Shown piece after piece: positions 1 through 6,560 of a stretch of DNA of 23,362 nt (within the stretch, counting starts at the first letter, position 1; the number at the start of each line of letters is the position of its first letter). The notes under the pieces are model-generated. The model was given only the letters and a program-made list of their open reading frames with translations. It did not search any database and had not been told where the DNA came from. The position numbers and the translations under genes are program-made. Source of the stretch: a virus; the IMG/VR virus record IMGVR_UViG_3300014838_000530, positions 1 through 23,362 of that record. One strand, 5' to 3'.

Positions 1-110
1 ACGAAGCTTCGCAGACCCCGAAGCCACCACTGATTTTGCTCCTTCACATTACGAGCTGGCCGCCGCAGGCAGGTGTCGTTCAGGCTTCGCCCTCACAACA
101 CCACGTGTCG

Positions 111-119
111 TGATATACT
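111..119 (+). promoter_or_regulatory. Extended -10 promoter for the first gene
   Basis: TGA followed by TATACT (hexamer at 114-119) is an extended -10 element. The ATG at 126 is only 6 bases further on, so the expected start of transcription falls on or next to the start codon. I see no convincing -35 box at the right distance. The same geometry recurs at 6343, 14919 and 21412, which raises confidence. Confidence 0.45.
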
Positions 120-125
120 CATTGA

Positions 126-257
126 ATGGCGAACTATAAGCGAAAAGCTGGCTACAAAATGAGGCGGTCTTGCGGTCTATGTAAGCCCTGGAAGCGTATT
201 GGCAACAGTAAGAAATTAGAGAGGAAAAGATGCAAACGACAACGATTGAGCACCTGA
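126..257 (+). CDS. 43-aa basic CxxC phage mini-protein
   Basis: This short gene encodes a very basic protein. It has a CGLC knuckle at residues 16-19 followed by KPWKRIGNSKK and an Arg/Lys-rich tail. Small phage proteins with a Lys/Arg-rich start, one CxxC and a following GN(S/N) segment are common in tailed phages; their function is unknown, and nucleic-acid binding is only an inference. There is no Shine-Dalgarno upstream of the ATG, which lies 6 bases after a -10 element, so a leaderless start is likely. The 3' end overlaps the start of the next gene by 28 bases in another frame. That gene's ribosome binding site (221-224) lies inside this one, which suggests translational coupling. The call rests on composition, the motif and promoter placement, because the gene is too short for coding statistics. 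Confidence 0.55.
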   Translation: MANYKRKAGYKMRRSCGLCKPWKRIGNSKKLERKRCKRQRLST

Positions 258-1210
258 GTTATCCAGTTACTATTTGGGAGCCGCATGAGGCACCAGCATG
301 GGACCACAACCCGACTATCTGTAGGGACGATAAGAACAATGTATGGGTCGGTATACGGCACCATGACTTGCTTCCACTGACCGTACATTTGGACCCCACA
401 AATCCCAATACGCATGAGCCGAGCCGGTTTATGCTGGGGAAACTAGACGTAGCTACCCTAAAGGTTAGCGACTTGAAACTTATTACGCCGGAGATTGGTG
501 GCGACCCGTGCCTCAATAAAGGTATTGAGGACGTGCGGATTTACCACCGATATGACGGGCTGCGTGGTGTCGGGGTTATCTATTCGCCTCATGGCATTAC
601 GCAGGGCGAGTTGGGCATCAATTACGAGACAGGGCATTTTCGGTTGTTGCATGACTACGGCCAGCCGTATAAGCACACTGAGAAAAACTGGTCGCCAGCT
701 AGCACTCTGACTGAGCAGTTTGACTTTATCTACAGCCAGACCCAGGTTATTAAGTACGGGAAACCACGAGGCAAGGAGATTTACCACGGGGAGATTCACG
801 GCGGCTCCCAGCTCCTGCCGTATAAGGATGGCTATATTTCTATCGCCCATCGGGTTAGTCCGATTGTAGGCCTGACGTGGCGCTGGTATGCTAGCGTTGC
901 TCGCCTGCATGACAGCACCGGCAGGGTGACGCACATCAGCCAATTCTTTGATTTCGGGACTGGTTGGCGAGAGAATTTGCAGGAGTCTGTCGAGTACGTG
1001 AGTGGTGCTATATGGCTTGACGAGGGTAAAGAGCTACTGCTTAGCCTCGGTATTAAGGACGAGAAATGCGGCTTTGTGAAGGTACCGGTGAGCGTTTTCA
1101 AATGGGAGAAAGCCGGTGGTTCAGTGAGCAAATTTGAGCTTGATTCGAGTCTCCAAAAGATAGTGAAATCGCATGCTGGCAGTGTGCCGGTTCAAGAAAT
1201 TGTGTTGTAG
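230..1210 (+). CDS. GH130/glycosyltransferase-associated beta-propeller protein (copy A)
   Basis: This 326-aa protein looks like the five-bladed beta-propeller family that includes GH130 mannoside phosphorylases and hydrolases and the propeller domains attached to some glycosyltransferases. Visible signatures are GIEDVR (98-103, matching the EDxR motif that carries the catalytic Asp in GH130), EKNW (151-154), the HGGSQ turn (190-194), AHR (206-208), and a C-terminal VEYVSG...LLLSLGIKD block (254-277) typical of the last blade. It has no signal peptide or membrane segment, so it should act in the cytoplasm. The natural inference is recognition or processing of a mannoside-like glycan or sugar phosphate, but the substrate is unknown. 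The ATG at 230 is supported by GAGG at 221-224. A paralogue (4208-5152, minus strand) shares most of these motifs. The family assignment is fairly firm; enzymatic activity is not. Confidence 0.72.
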   Translation: MQTTTIEHLSYPVTIWEPHEAPAWDHNPTICRDDKNNVWVGIRHHDLLPLTVHLDPTNPNTHEPSRFMLGKLDVATLKVSDLKLITPEIGGDPCLNKGIEDVRIYHRYDGLRGVGVIYSPHGITQGELGINYETGHFRLLHDYGQPYKHTEKNWSPASTLTEQFDFIYSQTQVIKYGKPRGKEIYHGEIHGGSQLLPYKDGYISIAHRVSPIVGLTWRWYASVARLHDSTGRVTHISQFFDFGTGWRENLQESVEYVSGAIWLDEGKELLLSLGIKDEKCGFVKVPVSVFKWEKAGGSVSKFELDSSLQKIVKSHAGSVPVQEIVL

Positions 1211-1230
1211 AATTAACTCATTTCAAGGGT

Positions 1231-1260
1231 CTAGCGTGTTCACAACTTTCCAAACGCTAG
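1231..1260. repeat. Inverted repeat upstream of the helicase promoter
   Basis: CTAGCGT at 1231-1237 is perfectly complementary to ACGCTAG at 1254-1260, with a 16-base spacer. No T-tract follows, so it is not a simple terminator. It ends 8 bases before the -35 box of the helicase promoter. An operator, or an initiator-protein site near an origin, are both possible. Confidence 0.5.
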
Positions 1261-1268
1261 CTGTAGGG

Positions 1269-1298
1269 TTGCCACAATCGGAATTACGAGCTTATAAT
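1269..1298 (+). promoter_or_regulatory. Sigma70-type promoter of the helicase operon
   Basis: TTGCCA (1269-1274), an 18-base spacer and a perfect TATAAT (1293-1298) form a near-consensus promoter. Transcription should start around 1304-1306, leaving only 3-5 bases before the ATG at 1309. No Shine-Dalgarno can be seen between the -10 box and the ATG, so translation probably starts in leaderless fashion. Confidence 0.65.
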
Positions 1299-1308
1299 TT
1301 GAAGTCCA

Positions 1309-2673
1309 ATGGCCTCCACGAAAACGAAAGCTGAAGAAGTTAAAACCCTAGATATTGCTCATATCCTGAAGGAATTTAGGATTGCAAAATTCAAGGGTGC
1401 GCTGGTCTATATGGCTGACAATGGCTACTGGCAACCACTAACCGAGGACTACTTTAGAACCAAAGCTTACGAGATACTGAAAACGCCTATGCGCTCACGG
1501 GTAAATGAGGCGTGGGATTACATGCAATTTGGCACGCCTGACCTCACAAAATACGCTCAATATATCCGCATGGGCAACCTGGTTTGGGACACGAAAGTGG
1601 TCGATTTTACTGGGGATATTGCTGCTGAGGACTGCGTTTATGCGACTAAATATACCCCCCAATTAGAGCCTGAAATGAGTGACTTTGTGCTCGATATTGC
1701 TAAGCGAGATGAGCTGATTTATGCCACTATTATGCAGACAATCGCACCCATATTTTTGGCCTATAAACCAGCTGGTGTTATCTGGTGGAAGGGGGCTGGG
1801 CGCAACGGCAAGACCACGCTAGCGCAGGTGATTTACGACTTGTTCCCAGGCTTTATTGCGAACCTGACTATTAAGCAGATTGAGGACGAGCGTGATGCGC
1901 CGGTGCTGAATGGTAACCTGGCGAACGTGGTGAAGGAGTCGTCTGACGGCTATATTGAGGACTCCAAAGCCTATAAATCCATTGGTACACACGAGGACTT
2001 TCCAGTGCATAAATTCCACTCTCAGCAGAGCGTTCTAATTGACGGTAGTCTGCATCATATATTTAGTGCTAACAATATTCCTACCTTTGCTGACAAGTCA
2101 GATGGTGCTCGTAGGCGTACACTAATTATTCCATTCGAGGCGAAATTTGCCGACGACCCGACCTTCATTGATAAGACATTTACCAAGGACTTTTACGAGC
2201 AGCATTTAGGGCTATTTGTTCAGTGGGCCAAAAGGCTGAAGGAGTGGGATTATCACTACCACTTTGATGACCACACTCAGGAAGTAAAAGAGCGTTATGA
2301 TGTCGGCACTAACAGTGCCACGACCTACCTGGATGAGTTGAACACCCAGTATATTTTCGGCTTCAACAGCTACGGTAATCTGTTTACCGACTACCAGAAT
2401 TGGTGCATCGACAATGGCTATACGGCACTCAGTAACCAGCACCTGCGTCGGGCTACTGAGGATTACGACTTTCATGCTACTACGGTGCGTGGCGAGGAGA
2501 GCCAGCTCATTAAGCGGTACATCAAGAAGCCCTATACCTTTATTGAGCTGGAGCTGATTAGTGGTGGCATGCGGATGGGGCTTTACCGGCAGATAAATGC
2601 GCCGGATGACTATGCCGAGACGGTGCCTGCGAAGTCGAATCTACAGGAGTTTTTAGATGCCATCCCTGACTAA
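1309..2673 (+). CDS. D5/P4-type superfamily 3 helicase (phage replication ATPase)
   Basis: This 454-aa protein matches the helicase half of D5/P4-like primase-helicases, which unwind DNA at phage and plasmid origins as hexamers. A perfect Walker A motif, GAGRNGKTT, lies at residues 162-170. The Walker B region is probably around NVVKESSD (206-213). The motif C/sensor segment FSANNIPTF is followed by GARRRT, which would supply the sensor Asn and arginine finger. The N-terminal part resembles the D5_N region (ADNGYWQPL, residues 36-44). I see no archaeo-eukaryotic primase motifs or zinc finger, so it may be helicase only. It opens an operon and overlaps the next gene by 17 bases. The start follows a consensus promoter without a ribosome binding site. 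Confidence 0.85.
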   Translation: MASTKTKAEEVKTLDIAHILKEFRIAKFKGALVYMADNGYWQPLTEDYFRTKAYEILKTPMRSRVNEAWDYMQFGTPDLTKYAQYIRMGNLVWDTKVVDFTGDIAAEDCVYATKYTPQLEPEMSDFVLDIAKRDELIYATIMQTIAPIFLAYKPAGVIWWKGAGRNGKTTLAQVIYDLFPGFIANLTIKQIEDERDAPVLNGNLANVVKESSDGYIEDSKAYKSIGTHEDFPVHKFHSQQSVLIDGSLHHIFSANNIPTFADKSDGARRRTLIIPFEAKFADDPTFIDKTFTKDFYEQHLGLFVQWAKRLKEWDYHYHFDDHTQEVKERYDVGTNSATTYLDELNTQYIFGFNSYGNLFTDYQNWCIDNGYTALSNQHLRRATEDYDFHATTVRGEESQLIKRYIKKPYTFIELELISGGMRMGLYRQINAPDDYAETVPAKSNLQEFLDAIPD

Positions 2674-3433
2674 ACTACTTGACAAAATGCTTGTGCTCGA
2701 CTACAAAGAGTTCCAGCTGATGAGCGAGAGCGATGGCATAAATGCGGACGCTAAGGTGGTTGCTGCACTGCTGGACAGGTGTTGCCATGCCAAATCTACT
2801 CGTGCCATACACCTGGCATTTGAGCGGTTGGAAGGCGAGCAGCCGATACCGATTCGTTTCGACACTCCGAAGTTCTACACGCGCTACCACAATGCTGAAG
2901 CGCCACGCGAGCTGGTAGCTACCACTGGCATGCCAGACATTGAGGTTGATGATGACCCTCCGGTTACCTCGGACGTTGCAGGCTCTTTGCGTGTTACCTT
3001 AGATGCCCTGCGCCGGAGGCCGAAGTCAGATGTCCAGGCCCTGCTAGCTTACCGTGCAGCCGTTGATAAGAAATTACCGACAGCTGACCTGTCTGTACGC
3101 AAGGTGAGTGTGCGGAAAATTATAGCCGCTAACCTGCTTGTGATTGCCCATGATGGCAACACGAACGCCATAGAGGAAGTCTTTTTACAGATTGAAGGGC
3201 AACTGGAAAAGGTGGTCAAGGTACTTGGTGGTCACGATGTTTATATTGACGATTACCATACCTTAGAGGCTCCCATGAACGCGCACCTGGTAGATGGTGT
3301 TTGGACAGCAGAAAATGAGGCAGTCACCAACATGTGGGTGGCTCGACTAGCCCCCGAATCTCAGCCAGTAATTAACAAGTCGTTTAGTTCCCGATGGGAC
3401 CAAGCGGAGAAGGAGAAAAAAGCTAATGCTTAG
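2657..3433 (+). CDS. Uncharacterised 258-aa protein in the replication operon
   Basis: I do not recognise this protein with confidence. It is a soluble, charged protein. The N-terminal segment with AIHLAFERLEGEQPIPIRFD loosely recalls the end of small phage DNA-binding proteins that carry an 'LxxRxEG+P' pattern (terminase-small-subunit-like or DUF5681-like), but this match is weak. The middle (about 90-180) is helical and basic, with RRRPKSD and VRKVSVRK. The C-terminus ends in a charged helix (WDQAEKEKKANA). The ATG at 2657 has AGGAG at 2645-2649 with 7-base spacing and lies within the end of the helicase gene. The gene overlaps the methyltransferase gene by 8 bases, so the three are probably translationally coupled. 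A role in replication or DNA handling follows from position only. Confidence 0.75.
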   Translation: MPSLTKLLDKMLVLDYKEFQLMSESDGINADAKVVAALLDRCCHAKSTRAIHLAFERLEGEQPIPIRFDTPKFYTRYHNAEAPRELVATTGMPDIEVDDDPPVTSDVAGSLRVTLDALRRRPKSDVQALLAYRAAVDKKLPTADLSVRKVSVRKIIAANLLVIAHDGNTNAIEEVFLQIEGQLEKVVKVLGGHDVYIDDYHTLEAPMNAHLVDGVWTAENEAVTNMWVARLAPESQPVINKSFSSRWDQAEKEKKANA

Positions 3434-3998
3434 TCATGCAGAACGTGCCATCATTTGGCAGAAAAACTATAATAACGGAGACAACCTGCGTTCCTCGATA
3501 ACCTATTTACCTGAAATGCTTAAGCTAATTAAGGCGAAAACGGTTTTTGAGGTGGGCTGCGGCCAGAGCCACGTTTGGGACATCCCAGGCATTGAATATA
3601 TCGGTGCTGACCTCTGTGGTGACCTGATTGACGACAATAAACGGAACCACCCCAAAGTAGCATTTATACGCTTTGATGCGCTTCGCGCCACCATGCCGCA
3701 GAGTGACGTGATAATTTGCAAAGACCTGTTCGACTTCATGCCGAACGCGGAGGTCAGGGCAATATTGCAGAAAATCTACAGCTCCGGCAGCAAATGGCTG
3801 ATTGCCAGCACCAACCCGATGGTGAAAGACAAGCCTAACACCGATGAGGGTGTCTATCGGGCTATTAACCTGCAAGATTTCGGGTGTAAACTGGTAACGC
3901 TTACCCGTAATGACATTGGATTGTTTGAATTAAGCCGGAGGAAATGGCCCAGTGGAGAAGAAGCTACAGAACGAGATAATAAAGTTTCTGCAAAGTAG
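3426..3998 (+). CDS. Class I SAM-dependent methyltransferase
   Basis: The 190-aa protein has a Rossmann-type methyltransferase core. Motif I is VFEVGCGQS (40-48); it is followed by YIGADLCGDL with the acidic residue that binds the SAM ribose, FIRFDA, and DVIICKDLFDFMP in the position of motif IV/post-I. The DPPY/NPPY motif of DNA adenine or N4-cytosine methylases and the PC motif of C5-cytosine methylases are absent. A small molecule, protein or glycan substrate is therefore as likely as DNA. AGGAG at 3411-3415 precedes the ATG. It overlaps both neighbours (8 bases upstream, 47 bases downstream), placing it firmly in the helicase operon. The fold is confident; the substrate is unknown. Confidence 0.8.
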   Translation: MLSHAERAIIWQKNYNNGDNLRSSITYLPEMLKLIKAKTVFEVGCGQSHVWDIPGIEYIGADLCGDLIDDNKRNHPKVAFIRFDALRATMPQSDVIICKDLFDFMPNAEVRAILQKIYSSGSKWLIASTNPMVKDKPNTDEGVYRAINLQDFGCKLVTLTRNDIGLFELSRRKWPSGEEATERDNKVSAK

Positions 3999-4248
3999 AG
4001 GCGCATACGTTCTCAAGAACGATGCCAACTACCGGCAGGGCGTGCCAGACCTTAGTTTTTGGCACCCTGACCTTAATGGCTTCATTGAGGTAAAAGCCAC
4101 TGAAAAATCGCCATTTCGCCCCCTACAGGAGAAAACCTTGCAAAAATTAGAGGAAATGGGCATTTTTGTGCGCGTTATTTACCGAGAGAACTGGCCTGAA
4201 ATGCAGGCTAATTTTGAGCAGTGGATGGAGGATTATAGTAAATCCTGA
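3952..4248 (+). CDS. VRR-NUC domain nuclease
   Basis: This 98-aa stand-alone VRR-NUC protein belongs to the PD-(D/E)xK nuclease superfamily, found in phages as Holliday-junction or flap-processing enzymes. The active-site pattern is clear: GVPDL with Asp33, EVK with Glu46 and Lys48, and the following PLQ with Gln59. Length is typical for phage copies. The GTG start at 3952 is supported by GGAGGA at 3937-3942 (9-base spacing), inside the methyltransferase gene. The last 41 bases overlap the end of the convergent minus-strand propeller gene. With the helicase it probably serves replication or recombination intermediates. Confidence 0.85.
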   Translation: MEKKLQNEIIKFLQSRGAYVLKNDANYRQGVPDLSFWHPDLNGFIEVKATEKSPFRPLQEKTLQKLEEMGIFVRVIYRENWPEMQANFEQWMEDYSKS

Positions 4249-5152
4249 TTGGTTCTTCGCCAGCCTTAAATGGCTCGAATCGCAGGTCAGCAGGGTCAAT
4301 CAGCGATAGGGCGCTCTCGGCATCGCCAATCCCCAAAGACACTAGCAGTTTGCCGTTGCTCTCTACCAACCCTGAGATAAATTCAACGGCGTTGGTGGCG
4401 AGTAGTACGAATCCTTGGCTAATCTCAGTGGCAAAGCCAGCGGAGTTGTATTTAACAGCATAGCTGACGTACTGGCGAACGGTTTTTGGCACCACTACGT
4501 TGGAGCGAAACACGCGGTGCTGGAAGCTAAGCCAGCCATCCTCCCATTTAATAGCTTGAGAGCCGCCATGTAGGATGCCGTGATACTCCGGCTCACCATG
4601 CAATTTACCGTTTTTAAGCACCTGCGTAGGTGAGTAAATGTAGTCGAAAGCATCTGTTGCCACGTCCGGCACTGTCCAGTTCTTCTCGGTGCGCTCAGGG
4701 TATGGCTTGGTAACTAGCTCGGTAAAAAACAGGTCATCGCCGCGCACTTCACCCAGTGCGATATGCACATTAGCCCCATTACGCTCGTACTTATCCATGC
4801 ACACGCCAATGGCGTAGAGCTTATCGTCTCGCACAAATAACCTGGCATCTTCCAGGCCGATATTCTTGATGTACGGGTGTATTTCACCGGCATAGTTGAG
4901 CTTCTTGAGCTTGCTAACCGTAAGCGTCTTTTCATCGACCTCGCCGAGCATAACGTCGGTATGCAGCTTGCCGCCGATTATCACCTGACCCCCACCCTGC
5001 TCACCGAGCGTCCAGGTACTACTGCGGATGCTAATTAAAAGCTTCCCTTTGAACCTGACTAAACTGGGGTTGTAATAGGGCTTTAAGGGGTTGTTGTCGG
5101 GCAAAATAACGGTTTTTGCCGGTAGCATTTCAATAGTCTCTTTCCAAGGCAT
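4208..5152 (-). CDS. GH130/glycosyltransferase-associated beta-propeller protein (copy B)
   Basis: This 314-aa protein is the only gene on the minus strand and a paralogue of copy A. It shares GLEDAR (99-104), TEKNW (155-159), FDYIYSPTQV (169-178), YHGILHGGSQ (190-199), QHR (211-213) and VEFISG...LLVSLGIGD (256-277). It also has the first-blade YNPSLVRFKGKLLISIRSS (27-45), usual for the family and less clear in copy A. No signal peptide is seen. I chose the ATG at 5152 because the upstream 26 residues are hydrophobic, cysteine-containing and unlike the family. Another ATG at 5128 follows GGAAAGAG and is possible. The gene converges on and overlaps the nuclease gene, and is divergent from the gene at 5197. 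Its role probably concerns a host or phage glycan; the substrate is not predictable. Confidence 0.75.
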   Translation of the reverse strand: MPWKETIEMLPAKTVILPDNNPLKPYYNPSLVRFKGKLLISIRSSTWTLGEQGGGQVIIGGKLHTDVMLGEVDEKTLTVSKLKKLNYAGEIHPYIKNIGLEDARLFVRDDKLYAIGVCMDKYERNGANVHIALGEVRGDDLFFTELVTKPYPERTEKNWTVPDVATDAFDYIYSPTQVLKNGKLHGEPEYHGILHGGSQAIKWEDGWLSFQHRVFRSNVVVPKTVRQYVSYAVKYNSAGFATEISQGFVLLATNAVEFISGLVESNGKLLVSLGIGDAESALSLIDPADLRFEPFKAGEEPIRIYYNPPSTAQN

Positions 5153-5180
5153 TGTGCTAACATTAAAACATAACTTTAAT
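5152..5180 (+). promoter_or_regulatory. Possible promoter in the 44-bp divergent gap
   Basis: TTGTGC (5152-5157), a 17-base gap and TTTAAT (5175-5180) form a weak plus-strand promoter for the gene at 5197. On the opposite strand TTTAAT (5167-5162) lies 9 bases before the ATG at 5152, the same spacing as at the portal gene, but no -35 is evident. Both elements are weak. Confidence 0.3.
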
Positions 5181-5183
5181 GGG

Positions 5184-5189
5184 AAAGGA
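5184..5189 (+). promoter_or_regulatory. Ribosome binding site favouring the GTG start at 5197
   Basis: AAAGGA ends 7 bases before GTG 5197. The in-frame ATG at 5179 lies upstream of this site and has no ribosome binding site, so GTG 5197 is the better start. Confidence 0.55.
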
Positions 5190-5196
5190 TAACAAA

Positions 5197-5730
5197 GTGA
5201 ACTCAGAACAGATAGCCAATATTTTGGCATTTTACTCGTACTACCATCCGCAAGACGACATTGACATGATAGCTGATGAGTTCAAGCTTCCAGCTTCGCT
5301 TATCGTAAATGGGCTGTTCTGGGGTGAGGAGCACAAGCTTTTCACGTCTGACCGGCAAAGGGCGTATTGGAAGAACATTACAGTGGTTAAATGCCCTGAA
5401 ATTACGGCTGATTTTGGTAAGGATATCGAGCGCATTAAGGGCATAATGATGGAGACAATTACCAACCTGAACGGTGTAAAAGAGGACATTTTAGAGGAAA
5501 ACTTATTTATCTGGGTAGGTGCTCCGCTGACTATCTCGAAAGTAGCACTGCAACTATTAGTCAGCGAAGGGAAGCTCGCTAAGTATTGGATTCGGGACCT
5601 TAAAGACCCCAAGAGCAAATACCACTACCCAACCCTCCCCGAAAACGTTGATAAGAAGTTCGCTAAGGTGAATTTCAAACACGAGAACAAGAAGGGGAAG
5701 GGTGGAAAAAATGAGCGTAAGAAAACGTGA
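5197..5730 (+). CDS. Uncharacterised 177-aa protein, possible winged-helix
   Basis: I do not recognise the family. From GTG 5197 the protein begins [16 protein letters not shown], and residues 1-50 look like a helical DNA-binding-type domain ([20 protein letters not shown]). A second segment, [20 protein letters not shown] followed by [12 protein letters not shown], resembles a helix-turn-helix with a wing. The C-terminus is Lys/Arg/Gly-rich ([16 protein letters not shown]), consistent with nucleic-acid binding. It is divergent from propeller copy B and overlaps the first HNH gene by 20 bases. A regulatory role for a protein encoded beside a divergent promoter is plausible but is inference. 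An ATG at 5179 would add six residues. Confidence 0.7.
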   Translation: MNSEQIANILAFYSYYHPQDDIDMIADEFKLPASLIVNGLFWGEEHKLFTSDRQRAYWKNITVVKCPEITADFGKDIERIKGIMMETITNLNGVKEDILEENLFIWVGAPLTISKVALQLLVSEGKLAKYWIRDLKDPKSKYHYPTLPENVDKKFAKVNFKHENKKGKGGKNERKKT

Positions 5731-6076
5731 AAAACAGTCTTCTATCTGGGTATGTTGGCGAGACTTAAATCAACGATGCACTAATCCTAATCGTAAAAAC
5801 TATGCCGATTATGGTGGGCGCGGTATTAAGGTATGCGAGAGGTGGAGTAATAGAACTAAGGTGGCAGTCGGTACTAAGCGAAGCCCACACGGGGGAACGC
5901 TATTAGTTTATAGGTCGCAAGGTTACCTGAATTTCTTGGAAGATATGGGTGAGCGGCCAGAGGACTACTCTTTAGACCGTATAGATAATGATGGTGATTA
6001 TACCCCTGAGAATTGCCGGTGGGCTACTCGAAGTGAGCAGAATCTGAATAGGCGGTCATTCAGGAGGAAGTTGTGA
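5711..6076 (+). CDS. HNH endonuclease of the YGGRGI/DRIDNDG family
   Basis: The 121-aa protein belongs to a widespread family of free-standing phage HNH proteins. It has RCTNP, the signature [15 protein letters not shown] (residues 33-47), [20 protein letters not shown], and [15 protein letters not shown] followed by an NRR ending. Compared with usual members, about 20 extra residues appear between ERW and the NFLEDMG segment ([20 protein letters not shown]). Such proteins are homing-type nucleases or nickases. ATG 5711 is preceded by GGTGG at 5701-5705; a GTG at 5702 would add three residues. The gene overlaps its upstream neighbour by 20 bases and the next HNH gene by 4 bases. Confidence 0.85.
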   Translation: MSVRKREKQSSIWVCWRDLNQRCTNPNRKNYADYGGRGIKVCERWSNRTKVAVGTKRSPHGGTLLVYRSQGYLNFLEDMGERPEDYSLDRIDNDGDYTPENCRWATRSEQNLNRRSFRRKL

Positions 6077-6312
6077 GCTTGTACCACAAAGAAAGCGACG
6101 ATGACCCGTTATTCAAAGCCCAGCGCAAAACCTACCTTGGCCGCTTCAAATTCTGTCGAATTTGCGGCGATTTCGTGCCGAGACTTCGACGCTCCATAGA
6201 CCATATCATACCAATGTGGCGCTTTCCTGGCCCCTATTGGGACAATAAAAACTGGCAAATGTTATGTCCAAGGTGCCATACTATGAAAGCCAAAATAGAA
6301 GGACAACCATAG
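6073..6312 (+). CDS. Zinc-binding HNH endonuclease
   Basis: This 79-aa HNH domain protein shows two zinc knuckles, C28-x2-C31 and C65-x2-C68, the catalytic D43-H44 (SIDHIIPM), Asn60 in the NKNWQMLC segment and His69 after the second knuckle. The overall arrangement is a complete minimal beta-beta-alpha-metal nuclease. The GTG start at 6073 is supported by AGGAGG at 6062-6067, and the start overlaps the previous stop by 4 bases (GTGA), indicating coupled translation. Phage HNH proteins of this size can act as homing nucleases or as partners of the terminase in packaging. The terminase is 13 kb away here, so the first seems more likely. Confidence 0.85.
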   Translation: MSLYHKESDDDPLFKAQRKTYLGRFKFCRICGDFVPRLRRSIDHIIPMWRFPGPYWDNKNWQMLCPRCHTMKAKIEGQP

Positions 6313-6322
6313 AAAATACCTA

Positions 6323-6348
6323 TTGCATAAGCATTTATGTGGTATTAT
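6323..6348 (+). promoter_or_regulatory. Extended -10 promoter for the 6355 transcription unit
   Basis: TGG directly precedes TATTAT (6343-6348), forming an extended -10. TTGCAT at 6323-6328 is a possible -35, but only 14 bases away. Six bases separate the -10 from ATG 6355, so the mRNA is predicted to begin at or next to the start codon. Confidence 0.5.
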
Positions 6349-6354
6349 TTTCTT

Positions 6355-6558
6355 ATGGCAGATTCCTCTAATCAACACTGGATGCAAGGTGCGGTAAAGC
6401 ACCCAGGAGCTTTCACTCGCAAGGCGAAGGCTCATAAAATGAGCGTCCGCGAATACGCTTCTGACGTTAAAAGCGGTAAAGTTAAGGCCAGTGGTACCAC
6501 TGAAAAACAAGCGAGCCTAGCCCAGACATTTGAAAAGCTTGCTGGCCGAGGTAAATAA
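6355..6558 (+). CDS. Small basic phage protein with KHPGAF motif
   Basis: From ATG 6355 the protein has 67 residues. It contains WMQGAVKHPGAFTRKAKAHK and MSVREYASDV, ending TTEKQASLAQTFEKLAGRGK. Short basic proteins with a W-x3-(A/I)-(V/I)-K-x-P-G-A segment followed by an Arg/Lys-rich helix recur next to structural genes of many uncultivated phages. Their function is not established. There is no ribosome binding site; the start lies 6 bases after an extended -10, so a leaderless start is likely. An ATG at 6337 in the same frame would overlap the promoter and is rejected. The next gene begins 2 bases after the stop. Confidence 0.7.
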   Translation: MADSSNQHWMQGAVKHPGAFTRKAKAHKMSVREYASDVKSGKVKASGTTEKQASLAQTFEKLAGRGK

Positions 6559-6560
6559 CC

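Noticed and set aside
1-30. Possible start of a minus-strand gene (GTG at 30 with AGGAG complement at 39-43)
   Set aside because: Only ten codons lie in the window; the ribosome binding site match is good but there is nothing to test coding potential.
2-139. Open plus-strand frame running in from the left edge and ending at TAA 137-139
   Set aside because: It overlaps the promoter and the start of the 43-aa gene, has no recognised motif and could be chance in a 45-codon stretch.
458-943. 161-codon minus-strand frame inside propeller A
   Set aside because: The plus-strand protein carries family motifs through the whole region; the antisense frame does not.
1231-1268. Inverted repeat considered as a terminator of propeller A
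   Set aside because: The loop is long and no T-run follows the second arm.
5153-5230. 26-residue N-terminal extension of propeller B from an ATG at 5230, resembling a signal peptide
   Set aside because: It would overlap the divergent gene, has no ribosome binding site and the hydrophobic stretch lacks the usual basic start and cleavage site; homology begins after position 5152.
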